In this document: positions 6,802 to 15,385 of the stretch, in pieces
Layout of the letters: each line of letters starts with the position of its first letter
Position numbering within the stretch: the first letter of the stretch is position 1
Assembly: GCF_013337115.1 (NCBI RefSeq)
Contig: NZ_SGWE01000005.1
Span: forward strand, 80,001-144,000
Reading direction: 5' to 3'
DNA length: 64,000 nt
Source of the DNA: Deinococcus sp. JMULE3
GTDB lineage: Bacteria; Deinococcota; Deinococci; Deinococcales; Deinococcaceae
Program-made: the position numbers and the translations under genes
Notes under the pieces: model-generated
What the model saw: the letters and a program-made list of their open reading frames with translations, nothing else
What the model was told of the DNA's origin: nothing
Databases searched by the model: none

Positions 6802-9800
6802 ATGATGGACGCCGCCCACCTGGACCGCACGCAGCGGTTCTACCAGTACCTCAAAGAATTCACGCAGTTGAAGTTCAAGCCGCAGCGCACGAACGACGAC
6901 GCCACGCTGGTGTGGCTGCACAGCCTGCCGGATGAACCCGAGATCTTCAATCCCATTCACGCCGCACCTGATCAGATCGGTGAGACGTGGCTGAGCATCC
7001 GCCGCCCCGCGCGCCAGGCTGTCCCCACACTCCCGGCCCTGCTGGCGGACTGGGTGACCGGTGACCTGCGCAAGGTGGACGTCCCGCCGACTGTCCAGGC
7101 GCAGCGGGTGATCGAGGAGACCATCCTGGACGACGACCTGCAGCCGCAGGTCATCCGCACCACGCTGTTCCTCGACGAGCACCCGGACGTCCTGGCGGCC
7201 TGGGAGGCGTTCGAGCGGCAGTGGCGCGAGTGGGCGGCCGGGGAGCGCCGCGCGCTGGGCGTGCAGGACCGGTACGTGGAGTTGTTCGACCTGCATCAGA
7301 AGCTGCAGGCGGAAGGGGAACGGTACGAGCTGCGGCTGGGGTTCGGGGCGCTGCGCTGGCGACCGGACGGGGAGTACGCGGTGGACCGGCACCTGATCAG
7401 CGCGCAGGTCCACCTGCAGTTCGACGCCGCGCGGGGCGTGCTGTCGGTGGTGCCGTCCGTGGACGGCGCGCGGGCGCTGCTGGAACAGGACATGCTCGAC
7501 CCGCAGCATCGCGTGCGGGCCAGTGACGCCGAGGCGATTCTCGGGGAGTACCAGGAGGACGTGTGGGATCCGCATGGCGTTCCGGCGGCCCTGAATGCCT
7601 GGGCGAACTCCGCGTCCGGCGAGGGCCTGTTCGTCCCTGACCTCCGGCCCCCCACGGGCGCCACGGTCAATCCCGTGGTGCACTGGGCGCCCGCGCTGAT
7701 CCTGCGTCGGCGTGGCGAGCGGACGCTGGCAGCCACGTATGACAGTGTGCTCGAGCAGTTGCAGCGGGGGGAGGTGCCGGACGCCGCGCAGCGCTTCATG
7801 GGTGAACACGACCTCGTGCCGCGCCTGGAGACCCACGCGGGTGGGCCGCGCACGATCTACTTCCCGCTGCCGTCGAACGACGCGCAGCGGAGCATCATCG
7901 ACCGGATCGGCCGGGCGCGGGGGGTGCTCGTGCAGGGGCCGCCTGGAACGGGCAAGTCGCACACGATCGTGAACCTCGTCAGTCACCTGCTCGCGACGAA
8001 CCAGCGGGTGCTGGTCACCAGTCACACCGAGCGCGCCCTGAAGGTCCTGCGGGACAAGTTCCCGCCGGAACTGGCGGCGCTGTGCGTGACGCACCTGCGG
8101 GGCGACAGTGACGCGCGGGCCATGCTGGAGAGTTCCGTCGGGGAGGTGATCCGCCGCAAGGATCACCGTGACGCGGCGGCTGAACTGAGGCAGGAGCAGG
8201 ACCTCGAGCAGCGGCTCGGACAGTTCCGTCAGCGGGAGACGGACCTGCTGGACCGTCTCGAGGCGCTACGGCTGAGTGAAACGGGTTCGCTGGACCTGCA
8301 CGGCTACCGGGGTACGCCGCAGCAGATCGGTGAGCAGCTCCGCGCGCACGAACCCCGGTTCGAGTGGGTGCTGGAGGTCAACCCGACCGGTCCGGCGGCG
8401 CCGCTGTCCGATGAGGAGGCGGCGCGGCTCCTGGACCGCTTGCGGGACGTCCGTGAGGAGGAGGCGCGCAGTCTGCGGCTGAGCCGCCCGTCCCTGGACC
8501 GCCTGCCGACGACCGAGGACTTCGTGCACTTCGCCCGCGCGGAAGTGCAGGCGCTGACCTTCGCCGAATCACGCCGCGACGGTCGGGAGTCGCAGGCATT
8601 CACGCCGCTCGCCGAGGCCTCCGCGCCGCGCCGTGAGGCGCTGCTGCGCGCCCTGCAGGACCTGCAGACGCAGGTGATCACCGCGCGGCGCCGCCCGTCG
8701 GCATGGCTGCCCCGCGCGGTGGACGCCCTGCTCAAGGGCCAGTGGGCCCGCTGGCAGGACCTCACGACCCGCACGCAGGACCTGCTGCCGGGCCTCCAGA
8801 AGGACGCGGAGTGGATGGACGCCAACGTCATCGCCGGGCATGGTGGGCGCGCCCTAGAGCAGCTGGAGGCCGACGCGCGCGAGGTGATCAAGCACCTTCA
8901 GGCCGGCGGGAAGTGGAAGGGGTTGTTCGGGCCGCCCGCTGCGGTGCGGGACCGGATGTACTTCAAAGACGCCCTGACGGTGGGGGGCCGCGCGGCGGAC
9001 AACAGCGGCGCCCTTCAGGACCTGCTGAGGCTGCTGCACCTGGAAAAGCAGTGGACGGAACTCAAGGACCTCTGGGCGGCACAGGGCGTCAGTACGGATG
9101 GCCCCCGCCGCCTGCAACTGGCGGAACTGGCCGAACAGTTGAGCCTGCTGAGCGGCCTGAGCAGCATTCAGGACGCCCTCGACCGGGCCCGCCAGGCCCT
9201 CGGCAGCGTCGCTGGCCTCGGCGAACCGCAGTGGTGGAACGAGAGTGAACTGGACGCACTGGTCACTGCCCTGCGCGCCGCGGACGCGGAGCATGCCGCG
9301 CAGGTGAGCCGCGAGGCCCTCGAGAGAACCCTGCCCTACCTTGAAGGCCTGCATGCAGCCGGGAGCGCCCACCCGGTCGTGCAGGACCTCATCAGGAGCC
9401 TGCAGGCGCGCGACGCGGTGGCGTACGGGTCGGCGTCCCTCCGCGTGACTGAACTCGACCGGCGCGCCGCGGCGCTCCACGATCAGTCGGCGCTGCTCTC
9501 GCGCCTCCAGCAGGGCGCGCCTCTGCTCGCAGCGGCCCTGCTGGAGAACGTGGACGCCCCGGACTGGCAGGCGCGGCTGACGCACCTGCAGGCCGCGTGG
9601 CGCTGGGCACACGCGGACGCGCAGCTCCGGGACGTCACCCGCCCCGAGGCGGAACAGGAGGTGCGCGCGGCGCTGCGGGACGTCCGCGGGCAGCAGCGTG
9701 AGACGCTCGGGCACCTCGCGGCGGTCAAGGCGTGGCGCAACACCCTTGACCGACTCACGCAGGGGCAACAGGCGAACCTCGTGGCGTGGCAGCAGGCCGT

Positions 9801-11943
9801 GAAGAAGGTCGGGAAGGGCACCGGGAAACACGCCGGGAAGTTCATGGCGGTCGCCCGGCGGTCCCTGACGCAGGCGCGCGACAGTATCCCTGCGTGGATC
9901 ATGCCGCTGCACCTCGTGGCGGAGAGCTTCACGCCCGCGCAGGGCATGTTCGACGTGGTCATCATCGATGAGGCGTCCCAGTCCGGTCCGGAGTCCCTGT
10001 TTCTGACGTACATCGCGAAGAAGCTGATCGTCGTCGGGGACGACAAGCAGATCTCTCCCGACGGCGTGGGGATCTCTGCCGAGCAGACGGAGTTGCTCGT
10101 GCAGAAGTACCTGCATGACTTCCCGGCCACGCACGTGATCGGCACGCCGCAGTCGAGCCTGTACGACTTCGCGAAGTACACGTACCCTGGCGTGCTGGCC
10201 CTGCGTGAACACTTCCGCTGCATGCCGGAGATCATCAAGTTCAGCAGCGACCTGTCGTACACCGAGCCGCTGATCGCGCTGCGGCAGTTCGGCGCGGACC
10301 GCCTGCAACCCCTGATCGCCCAGTACGTCCGGGACGCCACGACCACGGGGACCACACACAAGGTCAACCAGGCCGAGGCCCGCGCGATCGTGGATCAGAT
10401 CAAGGCCTGCGTCGCCAATCCGGCCTACCGGGGCAAGACCATGGGTGTGATCAGTCTCCTGGGGGACCGGCAGGCGGAGGTCATCAACGCCCTGCTGCAG
10501 CGGGAACTGAGTGAGACCGAGATCAGCGCCCGGCGGATCATCTGCGGGAACGCGTACTCCTTCCAGGGGGACGAGCGGGACGTGATCTTCCTGAGCATGG
10601 TCGCCAGCCCCAGCGGCAGCAAGAAAAAAACGGTGGCGCTGGACGACCGGATCTTCCAGCCGCGCTACAACGTCGCGGTCAGCCGCGCCCGTGATCAGCT
10701 GTGGCTGTTCCACAGCGTCACGCCCGACGACCTCGGCCCGGAGGACCTGCGCGCCAGCCTGATCCGCCACGTGCAGCGTCCCGATCTGGCCGGGTGGCGT
10801 CCGTTGCCCCGGCAGGAGATCCTCGACCTGCGCGACCTCGCCGGCCGCGCCGGGCGCGGGCAGACGCGGGCACCCGCCCCGTTCGACTCGTGGCTCGAGG
10901 TGGACGTGTACCTGCAACTCGTCGACCGGGGCTACCGCGTCATCCCGCAGTGCGAACTGAACGGCTACCGCATCGACCTCGTCGTGGAGGGCCTGCGGGG
11001 TCGCCTCGCGGTGGAGTGCGACGGGGACCACTGGCACGGCCCGGAGCGGTACCGCGCGGACCTCGCCCGGCAGCAGACGCTCGAACGGGCCGGTATGGAG
11101 TTCTGGCGGGTGCGGGGCAGCACCTTCACCCGCGACCCGGACGCCGCACTCGCAGACCTCTGGACGACACTGGACCGCCGGGGCGTCTACCCGGAAGGTG
11201 ACCCCCGGAATGACGGGCCCTCACCCGAAGCCCCAGCGGAACTCAGCGGCGCTCTGCTGGACGCACAAACCTCTGAGGTGTCACCCGAGGCGGCCGAGCG
11301 GGCCGAGAGTGCCGCGCACGAACCGATCGAGCAGACGGCCAGCGAGGTGATCGACGCGGCCCCCACCGCTGAAGTGGACGGACGGGCGCCCGGTTCCGGC
11401 GCCGCGCTGCTCGAACCGTACGCCCTGTGGGCCAGCCGTCCCCTGCCGGACCCGCGCAGCGTCGATTCGTTCGCGCCGGTCATCGAGGGCCTGGGGGAGA
11501 TCATCGCGGCCGAAGGGCCCATGGCGTGCCGCCGCGCGTACCAACTGTACTGCCAGGCGGCGAACATCACCCTTCCGGTCGGCAAGAGTCTGCTGAACAA
11601 GGCCATGAGCCGCGCGTTGAAAGACGGTGCGCTCATCCTGGAACGTGAACACGGCACGGTCGGGTTCCTGGACGAGATCGTCCGCACGCCCGGAAGCCCG
11701 GCCGTGCGGCTGCGCGCGGTCGGTCCGCGCAAACTGGCGGACATTCCACCGTCTGAACTGCAGGCGCTCATGCAGCAGTTCGTGGACCGCGAACCGAACC
11801 TCGGGTACGGCGAGCGGGAAGCACTCTACCGGCTGGTGCTGCGCGCCTACGGCTTCAAGTACCTCACCGAGAATGCCCGCCTGGCCCTCGGGCACGCATG
11901 GCAGAGACTGCAGGCCAGTCAGCGCGCTGCCACGCAGGCCTGA
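6802..11943 (+). CDS. Giant SF1 helicase with Vsr/DUF559-like nuclease domain (Hhe-like)
   Basis: A 1713-residue protein. Walker A GPPGTGKS lies at about residues 379-386, a long helical insertion spans roughly 440-1000, and the DExx box is IIDEASQ near 1053. It is followed by GDDKQI, REHFRC, NAYSFQGDERDVIF and VAVSRARDQLW, the Upf1-type SF1 motifs. From about 1360 to 1450 a Vsr/DUF559-like PD-(D/E)xK nuclease follows (RIDLVVEG, then VECDGDHWH). A C-terminal helical region (1540-1710) resembles the DUF3320-type tail. This architecture matches single-gene defence helicases named Hhe (recalled, not checked) and large repair helicases. Start ATG at 6802 follows GAGGG. It is probably DNA repair or anti-phage; which cannot be decided here. 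Confidence 0.8.
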   Translation: MMDAAHLDRTQRFYQYLKEFTQLKFKPQRTNDDATLVWLHSLPDEPEIFNPIHAAPDQIGETWLSIRRPARQAVPTLPALLADWVTGDLRKVDVPPTVQAQRVIEETILDDDLQPQVIRTTLFLDEHPDVLAAWEAFERQWREWAAGERRALGVQDRYVELFDLHQKLQAEGERYELRLGFGALRWRPDGEYAVDRHLISAQVHLQFDAARGVLSVVPSVDGARALLEQDMLDPQHRVRASDAEAILGEYQEDVWDPHGVPAALNAWANSASGEGLFVPDLRPPTGATVNPVVHWAPALILRRRGERTLAATYDSVLEQLQRGEVPDAAQRFMGEHDLVPRLETHAGGPRTIYFPLPSNDAQRSIIDRIGRARGVLVQGPPGTGKSHTIVNLVSHLLATNQRVLVTSHTERALKVLRDKFPPELAALCVTHLRGDSDARAMLESSVGEVIRRKDHRDAAAELRQEQDLEQRLGQFRQRETDLLDRLEALRLSETGSLDLHGYRGTPQQIGEQLRAHEPRFEWVLEVNPTGPAAPLSDEEAARLLDRLRDVREEEARSLRLSRPSLDRLPTTEDFVHFARAEVQALTFAESRRDGRESQAFTPLAEASAPRREALLRALQDLQTQVITARRRPSAWLPRAVDALLKGQWARWQDLTTRTQDLLPGLQKDAEWMDANVIAGHGGRALEQLEADAREVIKHLQAGGKWKGLFGPPAAVRDRMYFKDALTVGGRAADNSGALQDLLRLLHLEKQWTELKDLWAAQGVSTDGPRRLQLAELAEQLSLLSGLSSIQDALDRARQALGSVAGLGEPQWWNESELDALVTALRAADAEHAAQVSREALERTLPYLEGLHAAGSAHPVVQDLIRSLQARDAVAYGSASLRVTELDRRAAALHDQSALLSRLQQGAPLLAAALLENVDAPDWQARLTHLQAAWRWAHADAQLRDVTRPEAEQEVRAALRDVRGQQRETLGHLAAVKAWRNTLDRLTQGQQANLVAWQQAVKKVGKGTGKHAGKFMAVARRSLTQARDSIPAWIMPLHLVAESFTPAQGMFDVVIIDEASQSGPESLFLTYIAKKLIVVGDDKQISPDGVGISAEQTELLVQKYLHDFPATHVIGTPQSSLYDFAKYTYPGVLALREHFRCMPEIIKFSSDLSYTEPLIALRQFGADRLQPLIAQYVRDATTTGTTHKVNQAEARAIVDQIKACVANPAYRGKTMGVISLLGDRQAEVINALLQRELSETEISARRIICGNAYSFQGDERDVIFLSMVASPSGSKKKTVALDDRIFQPRYNVAVSRARDQLWLFHSVTPDDLGPEDLRASLIRHVQRPDLAGWRPLPRQEILDLRDLAGRAGRGQTRAPAPFDSWLEVDVYLQLVDRGYRVIPQCELNGYRIDLVVEGLRGRLAVECDGDHWHGPERYRADLARQQTLERAGMEFWRVRGSTFTRDPDAALADLWTTLDRRGVYPEGDPRNDGPSPEAPAELSGALLDAQTSEVSPEAAERAESAAHEPIEQTASEVIDAAPTAEVDGRAPGSGAALLEPYALWASRPLPDPRSVDSFAPVIEGLGEIIAAEGPMACRRAYQLYCQAANITLPVGKSLLNKAMSRALKDGALILEREHGTVGFLDEIVRTPGSPAVRLRAVGPRKLADIPPSELQALMQQFVDREPNLGYGEREALYRLVLRAYGFKYLTENARLALGHAWQRLQASQRAATQA

Positions 11944-11953
11944 GACGGACCGT

Positions 11954-11980
11954 GGGAGGGTGGCGTGATCGCCCCCTCCC
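11954..11980. terminator. Bidirectional terminator hairpin between convergent helicase genes
   Basis: GGGAGGG at 11954-11960 pairs with CCCTCCC at 11974-11980, and the stem continues through GGCG/CGCC around a TGAT loop. It lies in the 47-base gap between the two converging genes. No T-tract is present, so it may work as a strong GC hairpin only. Confidence 0.55.
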
Positions 11981-11990
11981 GGCCCGGCGC

Positions 11991-14669
11991 CTACGGCACG
12001 GTCTGACCTGGCACGGTTTCTCCCTCCACAACCTCCCCCAGGTCGAGGTCGTACCAGCCGAGCGCGCTGACGCCGGGGATGGCCTGAACGCCGCCGACGG
12101 GCACGACGGTGAGGTGGGTGTCCCAGGCGTTGTCGGTGCTCAGGCGGCCCTTGTACTGCAGTCCGGCGCGGGGGCTGTAGTACACCTGCGTGATCTGCAT
12201 CTCGCGGTGGTCGTGCAGCAGGCAGATGCCCTTGGTGCCTTCCATCAGAACGCGTACCCGTTCGCCGTCGGTGGGAGGCGGCGTCGCGGCGGCCCAGGCG
12301 GGCGTCTGGGCGGGCTGGGCGGCGTCGTGCGCGAGGCGCTGTAGCGTGCCGCGCACCAGATGGAGGTTCCCGTCCACTGGACCGGCGGTCAGGTCGTGTT
12401 CGGCCAGGGTGACGGCGGTCTGCAGGACGCGCGCGAGAATGCCGTCACCGAGCAGGCGGCTCGACAGGCGCAGGCTGCCGTACGTCTGGTCGTAGATGAC
12501 GATCACCTGGTCGCCCTTGGGCAGGCCGGGCCGCTCCACGCGAAGTTTGTCCGTCGTGACGCCGATGTCGCGGCTTTCGAAGGGGACGGTCAGGCGGAAC
12601 GCGTCGAGGATCAGCTCCGCGAGCTGCCCGCGGGGCGCGTCGCCCTGCAGGTCCGGGTGGTGGAGGACGATGCCGGTCGTGTACATGTTCCGGGAGAAGC
12701 GCGCCTGCTGGTAGGAGATGCCGGTCTGGTGCGCGTCGAGGGGGTAGATGGTCTGGAAGGTGTTCGGGCCGCGCCGCTCCTCGAAGCCGGTGACGTTCTC
12801 GGAGATCATCAGGTCGCAGTCCACGGCGTGAAGCAGGGCGTGCCGCGCGGCCTGGTGGACGCTCCCGGCGTCGAGGTTCGGGAAGGCCAGGGTGGGCAGG
12901 CAGCTGGGGCGGGTGGAGAAGTGCTTCTCCGGGCGGACGTGCACGGTGCGGGACAGGGGGTTGATGCGGGTCACGCGGTACGCGCGGGTGGCGTGCAGAT
13001 ACACCGCGCCCGGGTACGCCTCGCGCATGACCTGTCCGTAGGAGAGCGTGCCGAGGTCCTGCGGACTGTTGCCCTGGCGCACCTCGACCCTGTAGCTCGT
13101 TTCCACGTCCCGCAGCGGGAAGGCCAGGTTGGGCCGGTCGCCGCCCTGGGCGCGCAGGGCGTGTAGGGACGCCGGGAGCGTGCCGGTGCGTTCCCGCTCG
13201 ATCAGGTCGAGGAAGCCCTCGGGCCACGCGACGGGTGTCTGCAGGTCGGCGTCGGTGTCACGGCCCAGGGCGGTCATCACGGCGTCGTGTTCCCCACCGG
13301 CCCGCGCGAGGCACGCCGCGTGAATGCACTGGATGTTCTGGTTTTCGAGGTACAGCGCCCCGTCGGCCAGCGGCCGGGTGAGCACCTGCCCAGGGTTCGC
13401 GAAGAGCAGCGCGTCGCTGGCGGAGCCCGTGTCGAGGATCAGGACGCGCCCGGCGCGGCGCCGCCCGACCCGGCCGATCCGCTGGTAGAAGGAGGTGCTG
13501 GAGGTAGGCACGCCGAGCAGCACGACCGCGTCGAGGTGCGGGATGTCCATGCCGAGTTCGAGGGCGCTGGTGGCGACGATGCCGTCCATGTCCCCGCTGG
13601 CGAGGCGGGCCTGGATCTCGGCGCGGTCGCGGGCCTCGTAGCCGCTGCGGTACGGCAGGACCCGCAGGCCGGCCAGGGGGGAGTGGTCGAGTGGATGGTC
13701 GGCGCTGGTGTCCTCGGCCTCTTCCCTGCTGTCCCCCCTGCGGGCCAGGATGCTGGCGAGATTCTCGGTCTGCTTGCGGGAGTCGCTGAAGCAGATGAAG
13801 CGCTCGCCATTCGCGCCGAGATCCGCGAGCAGCGCGGCGGCGCTGCTCAGCAGGTCGCGGGCCGGGTCGGTGGGGCGCAGGAAGTGCAGGTGCACCGGGT
13901 GGCGGGGCGAGCCGTCGCGGTCCGGGCCGATCAGGGTGAAGGGCCGCCCCGTGAGCTGGGTGAGGTGCGTGGCGGCGTCCTGGATGGTGGCGGACGCGCA
14001 GACGTACTGCAGCCGCTTGCGGGTCATGGTCTTCAGGGCGTGCTCGAAGCGGCGGAAGAGGAACGCGGCGTTGCTGCCGAACACGCCGGTGAAGGTGTGC
14101 ACCTCGTCGATGATCATCAGACGGGTCGCGCGGATGAAGTCACGCACGGCCCTGACGGCGAGGTTACCGAGCAGCCAGGCGTGCATGACGTCCGGCGTGA
14201 GGATCACCACGCGGCAGGTGTCGAGGATCTGGGCGCGCATGCTCACGGGGACGCTCCCGTCGATGCGGCCGACGCGGGCGTCGATGCCGGCGGCCTGCAG
14301 GGTCTCTCTCCAGCGTCCCTCCTGCTCAGCGCCGAGGGCTTTTTGCGGGTACAGCACGATCACTTTGGTCTCGGGGAGGGTACTCAGCGCTTCGAGGGCC
14401 GCGAGGTGGAAGCACAGGGTTTTCCCGCTGGCGGTGCCGGTCGTCACGGCGAAATCCTCGAAGCGGGCGGCGCTGGCGGCCGCGTCGGCCTGGTGGGTGT
14501 AGATGCCGCCGGGGTGGGTGAGGCGCAGGTACCGCTGGACGGCGGCGCCGCTGGGCAGGGTGTGCAGGGGCACGGTGCGGGCCTCGCGCTGTGGCAGGGC
14601 GAGCACGTGGGTGTCGTGCCAGTGGGCGGGCGCGGGGGTGTCGGGGGTGGTCAGGGTGATGGTGGTCAT
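11991..14669 (-). CDS. DEAD/DEAH-box helicase, MrfA/YprA-like
   Basis: An 892-residue SF2 helicase. Motif I TGTASGKT is at about 77-84, DEVH in MIIDEVHTF, SAT in VCASATI, and helicase-C motifs in ATSALELGMDIP and QRIGRVGRRRAG. The family includes Bacillus MrfA, a 3'-5' helicase for mitomycin-type lesions. Unlike typical members, no four-cysteine DUF1998 zinc site is visible; the C-terminal third (HAVDCDLMISENVTGFEER onward) is diverged. The ATG at 14669 is preferred because GGAGG precedes it; an upstream in-frame start would fall inside a repeat element. No MrfB-like exonuclease is adjacent, but AddAB-like genes lie nearby. Confidence 0.8.
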   Translation of the reverse strand: MTTITLTTPDTPAPAHWHDTHVLALPQREARTVPLHTLPSGAAVQRYLRLTHPGGIYTHQADAAASAARFEDFAVTTGTASGKTLCFHLAALEALSTLPETKVIVLYPQKALGAEQEGRWRETLQAAGIDARVGRIDGSVPVSMRAQILDTCRVVILTPDVMHAWLLGNLAVRAVRDFIRATRLMIIDEVHTFTGVFGSNAAFLFRRFEHALKTMTRKRLQYVCASATIQDAATHLTQLTGRPFTLIGPDRDGSPRHPVHLHFLRPTDPARDLLSSAAALLADLGANGERFICFSDSRKQTENLASILARRGDSREEAEDTSADHPLDHSPLAGLRVLPYRSGYEARDRAEIQARLASGDMDGIVATSALELGMDIPHLDAVVLLGVPTSSTSFYQRIGRVGRRRAGRVLILDTGSASDALLFANPGQVLTRPLADGALYLENQNIQCIHAACLARAGGEHDAVMTALGRDTDADLQTPVAWPEGFLDLIERERTGTLPASLHALRAQGGDRPNLAFPLRDVETSYRVEVRQGNSPQDLGTLSYGQVMREAYPGAVYLHATRAYRVTRINPLSRTVHVRPEKHFSTRPSCLPTLAFPNLDAGSVHQAARHALLHAVDCDLMISENVTGFEERRGPNTFQTIYPLDAHQTGISYQQARFSRNMYTTGIVLHHPDLQGDAPRGQLAELILDAFRLTVPFESRDIGVTTDKLRVERPGLPKGDQVIVIYDQTYGSLRLSSRLLGDGILARVLQTAVTLAEHDLTAGPVDGNLHLVRGTLQRLAHDAAQPAQTPAWAAATPPPTDGERVRVLMEGTKGICLLHDHREMQITQVYYSPRAGLQYKGRLSTDNAWDTHLTVVPVGGVQAIPGVSALGWYDLDLGEVVEGETVPGQTVP

Positions 14670-14692
14670 GGGTGAACCTCCTGCGGGGGCGC

Positions 14693-14826
14693 TGATCCGG
14701 ACTTCGTTTGTTGCGTTGACAGCCATTCACGCCCGGAGGCGCGTTTCTCTCCTGATCGCGCTGCGGCGCAACTCTGCGAGTCCGCTCGGGTTGACGGTGT
14801 CTGCACACCAACCGGAGTCCGCGTGA
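14693..14826. repeat. Small non-coding repeat, copy A (degenerate)
   Basis: A diverged member of the repeat family. It starts TGATCCGGACTTCG, contains the conserved CACGCCCGGA and TGCGAGTCCGCTCGG blocks, and ends GGAGTCCGCG-TGA. A TGA triplet bounds each end in the same direction. It lies just upstream of the MrfA-like gene and probably forms part of its 5' region. Confidence 0.65.
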
Positions 14827-14940
14827 GACGCCCTCAGCGTGCGGGCACGGCGCGTCACCTGGCGACGCGGGCCACCCGCCGCGCCGCGCGTCACTGGATG
14901 ACGCGGCGACCGGGAACACTGACCGGCAGGAGGAACCACC

Positions 14941-15201
14941 ATGACCGACATTCACCTGACCGGACACGCCATCAGCCGCTTTCAGGAACGCTTCGCCGGG
15001 AACCTCGCGTGGCCCGCGGCGGCCCGGCGTCTCGCGCGGCTGCTGCGCCGGGCGCGATTTCTGCGGGTCTGCGCCGGAAAGGCGCGTCTGTACGCCCTGG
15101 GGGAGATGCGGTTCCTGGTGCACAGCGGCGTGCTCGTGACGGTGTTCCGCCCGACGTACACGCCGGCCGAGCCGGTGGACGACCTGTGGTGCGTGGCATG
15201 A
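14941..15201 (+). CDS. Small basic protein, DUF4258-like
   Basis: An 86-residue basic protein with a strong ribosome site (GGAGG five bases before the ATG). The N-terminal HAISRFQERF and following arginine-rich helix resemble DUF4258/RelE-like small proteins that begin with an HxxxR segment. No partner antitoxin gene is adjacent, so a toxin role is not claimed. Its stop codon TGA is also the first triplet of repeat copy B. Function unknown. Confidence 0.6.
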   Translation: MTDIHLTGHAISRFQERFAGNLAWPAAARRLARLLRRARFLRVCAGKARLYALGEMRFLVHSGVLVTVFRPTYTPAEPVDDLWCVA

Positions 15202-15337
15202 TACGGATTCCGTCTGTTTCGTTCACCACCCGGAACCACACCGGGTTGCCAACTCCACGCCCGGAACCCGTTTCGCTCCTGCTCGCTCTGCTCGGGTTGA
15301 AAGTTTTTGCAAACCTTTCAACCGGAGTCCGTATGAC
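15199..15337. repeat. Small non-coding repeat, copy B
   Basis: Full-length copy. It reads TGA-TACGGATTCCG at the left and GGAGTCCGTA-TGA at the right, with imperfect terminal inverted repeats. Inside are two hairpins: ACCCGG...CCGGGT, and GGTTGAAAG...CTTTCAACC. The left TGA is the stop codon of the 86-residue gene, and the right end abuts the promoter of the AddB-like operon. Confidence 0.85.
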
Positions 15338-15379
15338 GCGTCATCTGCGGGTACGTGAGTGCCGCGTGGCCGCTAGGGT
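15334..15379 (+). promoter_or_regulatory. Promoter region of the AddAB-like operon (leaderless)
   Basis: A -10 box TAGGGT at 15374-15379 ends six bases before the GTG start at 15386, the spacing of leaderless Deinococcus transcripts. No -35 consensus is visible. A perfect 12-bp palindrome ATGACGCGTCAT (15334-15345) lies about 30 bases upstream and could bind the operon's own WYL regulator. Its first four bases are the end of repeat copy B. Confidence 0.5.
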
Positions 15380-15385
15380 GTCGGC

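Noticed and set aside
8854..11037. A 727-residue minus-strand frame
   Set aside because: Shadow of the giant helicase gene.
14941..15201. A toxin-antitoxin module
   Set aside because: The 86-residue protein has weak toxin-like features only, and there is no neighbouring small antitoxin gene.
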